From contig CAZXGG010000001.1 of NCBI GenBank assembly GCA_964640125.1, positions 1 to 64,000 on the forward strand: a stretch of DNA of 64,000 bases, given 5' to 3'. The stretch's first letter is position 1. Every line of letters starts with the position of its first letter. This DNA is from G020353115 sp964640125 (GTDB lineage Bacteria; Bacteroidota; Bacteroidia; Bacteroidales; VadinHA17). Positions 24,440 to 34,100 of this stretch are shown here, piece after piece. The translations under genes were made by a program, and so were the position numbers. The notes under the pieces were generated by a model. That model was not told the DNA's origin. It did not search any database and saw only the letters and a program-made list of their open reading frames with translations.

Positions 24440-25291
24440 ATGAAAACCATTGTAAGGCTAATAGTCACCGGTTTAGTTCCTTTTCTTCTGAATGGAACAA
24501 TCTCCTGTCAGACCAATGCAAAGCAACCGCTATATACTATCCCGGATACTAAAGTACAAACCGTTGAATCCAGGTATGTAGAAAATATGGTTTACAAGAT
24601 TGATATAGCAATTCCTGAAAATTACTTCCGGACGGAGAAATGTTATCCAACACTATATATTCTGGATGCCTGGTCGTATTTTGGCTTTGCTGTTCAGGCT
24701 TACCGGGCACTTCGGGTGTTCGATGAAGTACCCGAAATGTTGATTATTGGAATTTCACACTTTGGTGACTCAAAAGATGATGTATTTTATCGAGCCAGAG
24801 ACTACACACCCACTGAAGTGGATTCATCCCAATGGCTTCCAAAAACGGGTGGTGCTTCTGAATTTCAACAATTCATTGAATATGAATTATTTCCTTTCAT
24901 TGAAAATAATTACCGAACAACAGTAGGAGACCGGGCAATTTTTGGTGCTTCAGCAGGTGGAATTTTTTGCACTTATCTTTTGTTTAATCATCCTGGAATG
25001 TTTTGCCGTTACATCATTGGCGGACCAGCCGGGTGGTATGATAATTATATCGTATTAGACTACGAGAAGAGGTATTCAGAACTGCATGACAGCTTACCAG
25101 CGAGGATTTTCATGACCGTTGGCAGTACGGAACATGAAATGCAAATTAAAGGTTGGGCTTCATTAAAAGATTCGATGATTTCCAGAGATTATGACGTCCT
25201 TGAGATGACGGCTTTTAAAATCGAAGATGAAGGACATATTTCACAAGCGTTGATCGCCTTCATCAAAGGATTAAAGGCAGTTTTCAAATAA
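24440..25291 (+). CDS. Esterase D/tannase-like alpha/beta hydrolase, probable lipoprotein
   Basis: A signal with TISC suggests lipid attachment near Cys23. The alpha/beta hydrolase body contains TLYILDAW (oxyanion region) and nucleophile Ser171 in FGASAGG. An Asp lies in the segment IFMTVGSTEHE to SRDYDV, and the likely catalytic His is in DEGHISQAL near the end. Family members hydrolyse acyl esters or ferric-siderophore esters. It may share a transcript with the aldo/keto reductase, and both would be envelope proteins. Confidence 0.85.
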   Translation: MKTIVRLIVTGLVPFLLNGTISCQTNAKQPLYTIPDTKVQTVESRYVENMVYKIDIAIPENYFRTEKCYPTLYILDAWSYFGFAVQAYRALRVFDEVPEMLIIGISHFGDSKDDVFYRARDYTPTEVDSSQWLPKTGGASEFQQFIEYELFPFIENNYRTTVGDRAIFGASAGGIFCTYLLFNHPGMFCRYIIGGPAGWYDNYIVLDYEKRYSELHDSLPARIFMTVGSTEHEMQIKGWASLKDSMISRDYDVLEMTAFKIEDEGHISQALIAFIKGLKAVFK

Positions 25292-25304
25292 GAGTAACAG
25301 AGAT

Positions 25305-25341
25305 AAAAAGACCCGGTCACCAGGTGGTGCCGGGTCTTTTT
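25305..25341. terminator. Bidirectional rho-independent terminator
   Basis: AAAAAGACCCGG (25305-25316) pairs exactly with CCGGGTCTTTTT (25330-25341), and the loop CACCAGGTGGTG is itself a palindrome that extends the stem. A and T runs on the two sides serve the convergent esterase and ROK kinase genes. Confidence 0.9.
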
Positions 25342-25357
25342 CATTAAAACCGTAGTG

Positions 25358-26398
25358 CTACGATTCAATTTTCTCCAATTCTTTCCAGACCAGTGCGCTG
25401 GCGCCTACAATGGCAGCCGTACCGGCTTTGAGTTCTGAGGGGAGAATTTTAACTTTATTGCGAAAGACCGGCAGGACATGCCGTTCCATGGAATCTTTTG
25501 TGGGTTTAAAAATCAGTTCACCAGCTGCTGCTGCACCGCCGAACAGAAAAATGGCTTCCGGGCTCAGGTGGTCAACGGTAATGGCCAGACCCCTGCCCAG
25601 CAACTCACCGGTTATTTCAAATGCCTCCTTTGCTATTTTATCCCCTTTTACGGCTGCATTGTACACCATTTCCGAAGTCATCGAATTAAAGGGTATTCCG
25701 GCAAGTTCACTTCGGCTATCGTTATATTGTGCCAGAAGTTCATATACCGTTCGTGTAATGCCCGGTGCAGAGCAATAGGCTTCCAGGTGTCCCAATCCAC
25801 CGCACCCGCATAAACGTCCTTCAGGCACCACAACAATGTGGCCACATTCCCCGGCAAAGCCATCATGGCCATAAACCAGGTCCCCGTCCACGATCAGACC
25901 ACTGCCTACTCCTGTACCGAGTGTTATCATCACAAAGTTTTTCATCCCCTTACCACCACCATATATCATTTCACCCAGTGCGGCAGCATTTGCATCATTG
26001 GTTAATTTGATGATTTCGATTTCGGGGACCTTCGCCTTAATCAGGTCTGCAAATTGAACCACTCCGACGAATGGCAGGTTGGGTGCAAGCTCAATGGTCC
26101 CCTTGTAATAGTTACCATTCGGTGCTCCGATCCCGATACCTGCAATATCAATACCGGTTGTGCTTTTTCTGACTGTATCAATTGCCGATTTAATCTCAGT
26201 TGCAAGGGTACTTGTGTATCGTTCCAGGATCTCTTCCGATTTTTTCTGGCTTGCATCCGGATTCTCTTTCTTCTGGGGAGTGGGCAACTGGGGCTTTTTC
26301 TCATATAAAACATTGCCATCCCGGTCAACAATTCCTATGGCGGTGTTCGTTCCGCCAATGTCGATTCCTATCGCTATTTCACTCATATTTTTGATCAT
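25358..26398 (-). CDS. ROK-family sugar kinase (glucokinase-like)
   Basis: A cytosolic 346-aa kinase. IGIDIGGTNT is the phosphate-1 motif at the N-terminus. LGTGVGSGLIVDG and GECGHIVVVPEG lie in the sugar and metal region. The zinc motif reads CGCGGLGHLE: the third Cys of the usual CxCGxxGC is His, a form common in Bacteroidota ROK proteins. ATG codons at 26398 and 26386 are both possible starts; the second opens with MSEIAIG. It follows the sugar MFS gene by 25 bases, so uptake and phosphorylation of a hexose are coupled. Confidence 0.9.
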   Translation of the reverse strand: MIKNMSEIAIGIDIGGTNTAIGIVDRDGNVLYEKKPQLPTPQKKENPDASQKKSEEILERYTSTLATEIKSAIDTVRKSTTGIDIAGIGIGAPNGNYYKGTIELAPNLPFVGVVQFADLIKAKVPEIEIIKLTNDANAAALGEMIYGGGKGMKNFVMITLGTGVGSGLIVDGDLVYGHDGFAGECGHIVVVPEGRLCGCGGLGHLEAYCSAPGITRTVYELLAQYNDSRSELAGIPFNSMTSEMVYNAAVKGDKIAKEAFEITGELLGRGLAITVDHLSPEAIFLFGGAAAAGELIFKPTKDSMERHVLPVFRNKVKILPSELKAGTAAIVGASALVWKELEKIES

Positions 26399-26423
26399 CA
26401 GGTTTGCATTAATAAAATACGGA

Positions 26424-27779
26424 TTATCTCATCCGGCTCCCTTTTGCTGCAAAGAAAAAGATGTAGGCATAGCAGACTGCCGGGACCAGAAATGCCCAGG
26501 TATATCCGGGGCCATCGGCAATGCTGCCCATGATAAGCGGAATGATTCCTCCACCAATAATCAGGCTGTTAATAATCCCTGATGCCGTGCTCAATTCCCC
26601 TTTATCCAGGTCTTTTACACTTAGTGAGAAAATAGTCGGGAACATGACCGAGTTGAAGAACCCGATGGATACCACGGTCCAGAGCGCAACCTGCCCGGTA
26701 GTAATTGCTGTAATGATTGCCAGAAGGGCTGCTACACCGGAAAATACCGATAGTGTACGGGTGTCACGACCGGCACCTATCTGCATGATAATGAAGTTAA
26801 TCAATGCAACGATCAGGAAATATAAACCGTGTTTCCAATGCCAGTCGGTGACAAATGAACCGGCAAAAAAAGCAAGTACCAATATTCCAAGGACAAACTG
26901 GTATTTCCTGGCTGCAGTTTTTATATCCGAAAGCATAACGGCTCCAAAGAACCTGCCGATCATCGCACCACCCCAGTAGATTGATGCAAAACGGGAAGCG
27001 GCTTCGGCAGTCAGTCCCCCATTCTCAGGGATTCTGAGGTAATTGACAATTAAGCCCGCCGTACCGACTTCGGCCCCCACATAAAAGAAAATAGCCAGGG
27101 TACCCAACAGTACATGCGGGTATCTCCAAACACTTTTTCGAATTTCCCCGGGGACTGCTGCACCAGTAATTTCCGGAAGCTTCATTGCCATGATGGCAAA
27201 TGCGATCAGCAGCACCAGGATCCCCATGATAATGAATGGCATCTGTACTGTTTTTGCCGCAGATGCAGCATCCAGCATTTCTCCGGCACCTTTGAAAACA
27301 GCGACGGAAATGATCCAGGGTGCAATCATGGTTGCAACTGAATTCAATGCCTGCACCAGATTCAACCGTCCGGAAGCAGTTGTATCGGGTCCTAAAGCCG
27401 TCGCATACGGATTGGCAGCAACCTGCAGCAATACAACGCCTGATGCAAGCACAAAAGTGGCTGCCAGAAACAGCGGATAGGACGGAATGGAGGCAGCAGG
27501 ATAAAACAGGAAACTACCCAATGCCATTAAAATCAATCCGACAATCAATGAAACTTTATACCCGATTCTTTTCACAATATAACCGCTTGGAATGGAAAGG
27601 ATGGGATAGGCAATGAAAAAGGCAGATGTAATAAACTGCGCTTCAAATTCACTCAATGTGAATACTTCCTTTACTTTGGCACTCAACGTAATAATAAACG
27701 TAGTCGCAAAGCCGAAAATAAAAAAGATAGCTCCGATAACGGAAAGTCCCAAGGTGTTGGTGGATTTCTTGTATTCCAT
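26424..27779 (-). CDS. FucP-like sugar:H+ symporter of the MFS
   Basis: A 12-TM permease of 451 aa. FIFGFATTFIITLSA at TM1 and the cytoplasmic GYIVKRIGYK loop match the FHS family of glucose, galactose and fucose importers. The two six-TM halves are separated by a loop near residue 210 (KLPEITGAA). Cotranscription with the ROK kinase suggests glucose or a related hexose. A -7 box lies about 60 bases upstream. Confidence 0.88.
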   Translation of the reverse strand: MEYKKSTNTLGLSVIGAIFFIFGFATTFIITLSAKVKEVFTLSEFEAQFITSAFFIAYPILSIPSGYIVKRIGYKVSLIVGLILMALGSFLFYPAASIPSYPLFLAATFVLASGVVLLQVAANPYATALGPDTTASGRLNLVQALNSVATMIAPWIISVAVFKGAGEMLDAASAAKTVQMPFIIMGILVLLIAFAIMAMKLPEITGAAVPGEIRKSVWRYPHVLLGTLAIFFYVGAEVGTAGLIVNYLRIPENGGLTAEAASRFASIYWGGAMIGRFFGAVMLSDIKTAARKYQFVLGILVLAFFAGSFVTDWHWKHGLYFLIVALINFIIMQIGAGRDTRTLSVFSGVAALLAIITAITTGQVALWTVVSIGFFNSVMFPTIFSLSVKDLDKGELSTASGIINSLIIGGGIIPLIMGSIADGPGYTWAFLVPAVCYAYIFFFAAKGSRMR

Positions 27780-27839
27780 TATGTTTCTTATTAGTTAATA
27801 GATTAATGATTGGTTAAGCCTGTTTCAGTTTGAAGAAAA

Positions 27840-27847
27840 CAAATATA
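27840..27847 (-). promoter_or_regulatory. -7 box upstream of sugar MFS and kinase genes
   Basis: On the minus strand TATATTTG matches TAnnTTTG exactly, about 60 bases before the MFS start at 27779. The -33 element is not clear. Confidence 0.4.
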
Positions 27848-27922
27848 TAAAATAATTGAGATTATCATTAAAAACAGGTTCTTTATACAGAAATAACTGG
27901 ATGCGAGTGTTGTAGCCTGGTG

Positions 27923-29290
27923 TTATTCCAGTTCGTACTTTTTAATTTTTGCAAGCAAATTTACCCGTGATATTCCCAGGATATCAGCAGCTTTAGTCCG
28001 GTTTCCACCAGTAAATTTCAGTACTTTTCTTATGTGTTCCTTTTCGATCTCCTGTATTGACTGGGGTTTGAAATCATTATTAAGTTCTTCATCACAGCAT
28101 TGCTGTGCATGAAAGAAATGAGGGAGTGATGTTCGCCTTAATTCCGTTCCTGTCTCAATAATAATTGCACTGTTGATGATATTCATCAATTCTCTCACAT
28201 TCCCTGGGAATGGATAGTTTTTCAGGCAGTTCATTAAGGAGGGACAAATCTTTTTGACATTTTTTTGATATTTCTCGTTGAATCTTTCAAGAAAAAAATT
28301 GGCAAGTAATGGAATATCTTCTAGTCGTTCGCGCAGGGGTGGAAGGTTAATGGAATTGATATTAAGCCGGAAAAAGAGGTCTTTTCTGAAATTTCCATTT
28401 TGTATCTCCTCAAAAAGGTTTTTATTGGTCGCTGCAATGATCCGTACGTCTACTTTAATATTTTTTGTAGAGCCCAGTTTATAAAACTCCTCTTCCTGTA
28501 AAACCCGCAGCAATTTCACCTGGATGGGAAGTGATAATTCTCCGATCTCATCCAGGAATAAGGTTCCACCATTTGCCTCTTCGATAAAACCGGTTTTGTC
28601 TTTATCGGCACCGGTAAATGCGCCCTTCTCGTGTCCAAAAAATTCAGAGGAAAAAAGCTCATGGGCAAATGTGCCGGCGTTTACAGCGATAAATTGTTTA
28701 TCTTTTCTTTTACTGATTTCATGAATGGCTTTTGCTATCAGTTCCTTTCCGGACCCGCTCTCTCCCCAGATCAGGACACTATTATCCGTCACGGCAAACT
28801 TCTCTACATACCGAAATATCCGGATCATCTCTTCATTATTGGTAATGATATTCTCAAAAACCCGTTTGTGTTTAAGATCATCCCTTGAAGCAACTCCTGA
28901 TGCACCGGGTTTTCTCTGTTCCAGCTGAACATTTTTCAAGGCATTGTGAATCGTATCGAGTAATTTCTCCTCATCAATGGGTTTGAGCATATAGTCAAAG
29001 GTCCCACATTTCATCGCTGATATTGCCAGGTCCACATCTTCCACGCCGGTTAATACGATCGTAACGATACTGATGTTGTTCTCATTAATATACTTCAGGA
29101 TATCAAGACCTGATACGTGAGGCATATCCATATCCAGCAAGAGAACATCAAATTTCTCCTTTTTCAGCAGATCAAATGCATTCCGGCTATCCTGAAGTGT
29201 TTTGGGTTCAAAACCTCCCGATTGAAGGAGAAAAATATTCAGAAAATTCAGGATTGCCAGATTGTCGTCGATTACGAGTACCTTTGTCAT
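27923..29290 (-). CDS. NtrC-type sigma-54-dependent response regulator
   Basis: A transcription activator working with sigma-54 RNA polymerase. The receiver domain has D53 as phospho-acceptor (LLLDMDMP). The AAA+ domain has Walker A GESGSGKE (175-182), the sigma-54-contacting GAFTGAD loop and Walker B GTLFLDEIG. The C-terminal Fis-type HTH is GGNRTKAADILGISRVNLL. The 455-aa length is typical. Its start overlaps the stop of the histidine kinase gene by four bases (ATGA), so the two form a co-translated pair. It is the last gene of the redox locus; a sigma-54-like promoter precedes the first gene of that locus. Confidence 0.95.
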   Translation of the reverse strand: MTKVLVIDDNLAILNFLNIFLLQSGGFEPKTLQDSRNAFDLLKKEKFDVLLLDMDMPHVSGLDILKYINENNISIVTIVLTGVEDVDLAISAMKCGTFDYMLKPIDEEKLLDTIHNALKNVQLEQRKPGASGVASRDDLKHKRVFENIITNNEEMIRIFRYVEKFAVTDNSVLIWGESGSGKELIAKAIHEISKRKDKQFIAVNAGTFAHELFSSEFFGHEKGAFTGADKDKTGFIEEANGGTLFLDEIGELSLPIQVKLLRVLQEEEFYKLGSTKNIKVDVRIIAATNKNLFEEIQNGNFRKDLFFRLNINSINLPPLRERLEDIPLLANFFLERFNEKYQKNVKKICPSLMNCLKNYPFPGNVRELMNIINSAIIIETGTELRRTSLPHFFHAQQCCDEELNNDFKPQSIQEIEKEHIRKVLKFTGGNRTKAADILGISRVNLLAKIKKYELE

Positions 29291-31170
29291 TTTTTATCAT
29301 TTAATTTAACCGGGATGCGGATAGTAAAAGTTGTACCTGATCCCAGTGTGGAGTCCACCTCAATTTTTCCATGATGATCTTTTATGATACCATATGAAAT
29401 GGATAAACCTAATCCTGATCCACCTTTATCTCGTTTGGTGGTAAAGAATGGATCAAAGATATTCCTTTTGGTTTTCTCATCCATTCCTTTTCCGTTGTCT
29501 GTTATGTTTATGACTACTTCTTCACTGGATTGGTCATAATCTGTTTTAATGGTGATCAATCCAACCCCATTCTCTATAGCCTGCGAGGCATTGATAATCA
29601 TATTCATCAACACCTGCTCCAGTTTCGGAATGTTTCCGTTGAATTCAGGGACATTGGGATTAAGATCGAATGTGACCTGAGCTTGTTTCTTTATGTGTTT
29701 TTGTGTAAAGGTCAGGTGAGTTTTTATCAAATGATTGATATCCACCATGTCCGACAGGGTTTCTTCATCTTTTCGTGCAAAATTCCTCAAGTCGAGTACA
29801 ATTTGTTTTGTCCGGTTTGCTCCTTCAATCATATCACCTATAAGGATGGAAATATTCTCTTTAAAAAGATCATAGGGTAACCGTGCGATTTTTTCATTGG
29901 GGTGCCCGTCAAAATAGTGATCCAGTATGGGAAAAATATCATTGAAGGCTTCCTGAATGATCTTGAGGTTCCCAAGGATAAATGTATTGGGATTATTGAT
30001 TTCATGAGCAACGCCTGCTACCAGTTTTCCCAGCGAAGCAAGCTTATAGGATTGAATGAGCTGTGATTCCAGTTGTTTGTTCAGTGTAATATCCCTGCAC
30101 ACCTCAAGTACTCTTTCAACCTCCCCCTCCTTATCAAAAATAGGATATGACCTCATTAAGAAATACTTACCATCCACTGATTTTTCCATCATGCTGTTTT
30201 TCCCTTTCCCGAAAGTAACAACTGCATTACAATTAGGGCATTTATGATCAGCATTAAACAATTTTTTATAGCATTTGCCGGAATTACCAATTTCATCCTT
30301 GTTGGACATGATGATGTTATAATCCGGATCAATTACGATAATCCTGTCAGCAATCGCCTCAAAGAATGTCTTGAAGTTTTCAGAACCCTGTTGAAGTTGT
30401 TCTGTTAGTTTCACCAGGGTTTCATTTTTTGAAATGAGAATTTTCTGCTGTTCTTCAAGTGCGTTCTTCTTTTCATTGTTTTCGATGGCTCGGGCTATCT
30501 TGCCAGAAATTTCCCGGATAAGAGTCTCCTCTTCCTCCAGGAACCGAACCTTTTTTATCAGGTGTACATGAATGTTACCTCTCTTCTTCTTGTTGAGTTT
30601 AATATCAACATTCAACTCATTGTATCGTTTATATTTCAACGCATGTACATCCCCAAACATATTCCCATCCTGTTCAATTACAACTTTGGTGTGTTTTGGA
30701 TGCTGAAATCCTTCTTTTATATGCTGGGTACATTTTTCAATGGCTTCACTAAGGGATTTACTGGATTCCAGAGTATGGCTTATTGAATAGAGGCATTCCA
30801 GTTCTTTAATTCTTGCTTCCAGTTCCCGTTCAATTTTCGAGAATTGCAGCACTTTATCTTTAACAGAAAAAATGATATAATCACTGTTGGTATGGCTCAC
30901 CGGGAAAAAAAGAAATACATTCCCCAGCTTTTTTGAAACGAACGTCCTGGGTAACTGGCTTTCTCTTGCATTTTCCAGCGTTTCTTTCATCTGGTATTCT
31001 TCACTTTTTTCAGCATATTCCCTTTCTTGAAATTCTTCAAAATGGATCCCGGCATCTTCGAATGATTTCTTTATCTTATCCCCGGCAAAGACCACCTTGT
31101 TGTCTCTTTCAAAGACAATGACGTTCTTAAACAACTCTATGACTAATTTAAATTGAGGCAGGTATTCCAT
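29287..31170 (-). CDS. PAS/GAF sensor histidine kinase with CxxC redox motif
   Basis: A 627-aa kinase without clear transmembrane segments, so probably cytosolic. A PAS-like N-terminal segment (1-110) is followed by a coiled coil and a GAF-like domain (about 120-240). A second PAS (about 265-375) contains Cys300, Cys311 and Cys314 (HKCPNCN), a possible metal or redox site. HisKA has H389 in VAHEINNP, and the HATPase has NASQA, DNGKGMD and GSGLGLS. It lies six bases after the large redox subunit gene and overlaps its partner regulator. The signal is probably redox state or an iron-sulfur or thiol event. Confidence 0.92.
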   Translation of the reverse strand: MEYLPQFKLVIELFKNVIVFERDNKVVFAGDKIKKSFEDAGIHFEEFQEREYAEKSEEYQMKETLENARESQLPRTFVSKKLGNVFLFFPVSHTNSDYIIFSVKDKVLQFSKIERELEARIKELECLYSISHTLESSKSLSEAIEKCTQHIKEGFQHPKHTKVVIEQDGNMFGDVHALKYKRYNELNVDIKLNKKKRGNIHVHLIKKVRFLEEEETLIREISGKIARAIENNEKKNALEEQQKILISKNETLVKLTEQLQQGSENFKTFFEAIADRIIVIDPDYNIIMSNKDEIGNSGKCYKKLFNADHKCPNCNAVVTFGKGKNSMMEKSVDGKYFLMRSYPIFDKEGEVERVLEVCRDITLNKQLESQLIQSYKLASLGKLVAGVAHEINNPNTFILGNLKIIQEAFNDIFPILDHYFDGHPNEKIARLPYDLFKENISILIGDMIEGANRTKQIVLDLRNFARKDEETLSDMVDINHLIKTHLTFTQKHIKKQAQVTFDLNPNVPEFNGNIPKLEQVLMNMIINASQAIENGVGLITIKTDYDQSSEEVVINITDNGKGMDEKTKRNIFDPFFTTKRDKGGSGLGLSISYGIIKDHHGKIEVDSTLGSGTTFTIRIPVKLNDKK

Positions 31171-31176
31171 GACACA

Positions 31177-34100
31177 TTAGTGAAAAAGGTTACTTTTTAT
31201 ATTCTTTCTGAAAAACATTTCTGAATAACTAAATGAGGTTTTTAATGGATTAATTGTTTTTAAATCGTAATCAATGATGGCAAAATTCGGCTTTTTATTT
31301 CGTGTAAAAAACTTCCCCAGAATTACTGGATTGACAAGGACACTGTTTGGTTTGCCTTCCCGATACATCCGATTAATTGTGCACATCTCTGAAAAAATCG
31401 CTTTGATAGACTCATACCCGAATCCACCGTTAAAACAGGAAGCCAGCTTCGAAATCGTTTCCCATCCTTCATTCATGTTGTTGGGATAAATAACCGGTAT
31501 TGATTCCTGTAGTCTTCTTTCGCAATTTGTATATGTCCCACGATCTTCTATAAAGGATGGTGCAGGAAGAACAACTTCAGCTCGCCTCGCAGTATCGGTG
31601 TAAAATGAATCGTGGACCAGCAGAAATTCCATGTTCTTAAACCATCTGGCAGTATCAAGGCATGCAAGTGGATCCTCACCAAAAATAAGTACTGCCTTAA
31701 TTTTGCCTTCCATCAGTTCCTTTTTGATGTCCGTTGGAAGAAAAACCCGTTCAAGGTCGGTATTCCACATTTGCTCAATTCTTTTAATCTCCTCCCGTTC
31801 AAAAAATTTGACATACCCCGGCAGGTGGTCGGGGTCAACACCCATATCGAGATGTCCTGCTGAGTTCGAATAATCTCGCAACAACATCAACCCATTATTT
31901 CTCCTTGAAAAGCGGTTCGTTAACAAAAGGTAGTTCCCAATGGCTTTCAAGTCGTTTTTCGTTTTTTCCTTCCGGGAATCCAGATTATAAATAAAAATGA
32001 TGTTCGATGAAGGATTATTGAGGAGATCGACCAATGTATCAAATTTTTCTTCATCAATTTCTGCTATGTCACAGGCCTCTTCTTTCCGAAACATGGCGAT
32101 CATTTTTTTCAATTCCTCCAGCCCTTCAACCGTTGAACGAATCGATGTTTCATCATACTGATTTCTTTCTATCACTTGTTGAATGATCGCATTCATCAGC
32201 ACTGTATTGGTTCCTTTTCTGCTATCAATCCACAGGTCGGCAAATTTGGTAAGTTTTATTTCGGAGGAATTGATCAGGATCAGTTTTGTCCCATTCTTCT
32301 GTGCTTCTTTGATTTTCAGTTCCATAATCAGGTTTTCTTCCGACAGATCACCATTCACCACAACCAGCAGGTCGGCTTTCTGAAAATCATCCATGGTTAC
32401 CGTTGACGAGGTTATACCCAGCGAGTCATCGAGATCGATCAGGGCTGTTTCGTTTACGAGCGTATCGATACTGGCAATGTTATTGGTCCCTAACCCAGAA
32501 CGACCGAACTTCTGCAGCAGATAGAGTTGTTCATTGGGTAATTTAGGGGAGCAAAAGAGTGCAACCGACTGAGGACCATGTTGATCGACTATTTCTTTGA
32601 TCCTTTTTGCAGCATGGTCAATGGCTTTATCCGAATCAACCTGTTCTGGTTTTCCATTTTTTCTTATCGTTGCACTTTGTACTTTATTACCATTCATCAG
32701 GTAGCGGTGACCAAACCGTCCCTTCATACACAAATAACCTTTATTGTGCGAATCTTTAATCCCCTCTGTTGAGTTTGATACATAAACGATGTCATCATTG
32801 ATCACCTTGTAGTTTATTTTGCATCCGATGGAACAAAAATTACAGATGGTTTCTCTATTTTCTTTCGGGAGTGTACCCAACACTTTAAACGGGAATTTTT
32901 CTGTAATTGCACCAGTAGGGCATGTATCGATACAGTTACCACAGGATATGCAATTTGTATCAAGCAGTGGCTTTTCCATAGCAGGTTTAACAATAGCTTT
33001 GAATCCCCGGTAGACAAATCCCATTGAAGCCACTTTCAATATTTCCGAGCAGGTTCTGGTACATCTTCCACAATTGATGCATTTATTTGGATCCAGCAGA
33101 ATGAATGGATGTCGAGTATCGACTTCATATTTCCTTGTCTCTCCCAAATAATCGGAAATATCCAGGTCAAATTCATCGGCTAATTTTCTTAATGCACAAT
33201 CATAATATTCCGAACATCCACACTCCAGGCAACGTTCCGATTCGATACAGGATTGTTCATCAGTGAGCCCTGTTTCCACTTCCCTGAATGTCTTTTTTCG
33301 GATGGCAAGGGGTATTTCCGGCATGGTAATCCGGTCACTTTTCGTAATTCGTTCCAGTTCCCGTGAAGGGATTTCACCGAAGTAGTGTTTAAAACTCAGG
33401 TATTTGCCATTTCCCCTGCCGGTTTGACCGTTTTTAAGGTAGTCATCTATTGAACATGCTGCCTGTTTGCCCTGTGCGATAGCGCTAATTGCTGTATAAG
33501 CACCCGTAACAACATCTCCACCGGCAAAAACTCCGGGGATTGATGTTTCCATTGTTTTTTGATCAACAACAACGCTGCCCCAGCTCTCCAGCTTCAGGTC
33601 TTTTTCTCCTGTAAGAGAGGATGACTCGATCTGTTGTCCGATGGCACTGATCAGGAAGTCACAATCCAGAATGAATTCAGATCCTGGAATGGGCACTGGT
33701 TTGGGTCTTTCTCCTGGTCCGGCATCTTCCAGTTTCATTTTCAGGCATTCGATGGCTTTCAATGTTTTCCCATCGCGTATGATCGATTTGGGAAGGGTAA
33801 GGAAATTGATTTCAACTCCCTCATTTTGTGCAGCTTCAATTTCTTCGCTATGGGCAGGCATTTCGTTCCGGCTTCTCCGGTATATAATTTTCACCTCATC
33901 AACGCCACATCTCAATGCGGTCCTGGCTGCATCGATTGCTGTATTTCCACCACCCACGATTGCCACTTTCCCCTGGATTGCAGGAACACCTTTGAGGATC
34001 ACTTCCCGCAAAAAATCGATTCCCGGGATGACACCTTCTGTATCGTTTTCTCCCTCCACTCTCATTTTGCTTGCCCGGTGTGCTCCAACAGCGATGAATA

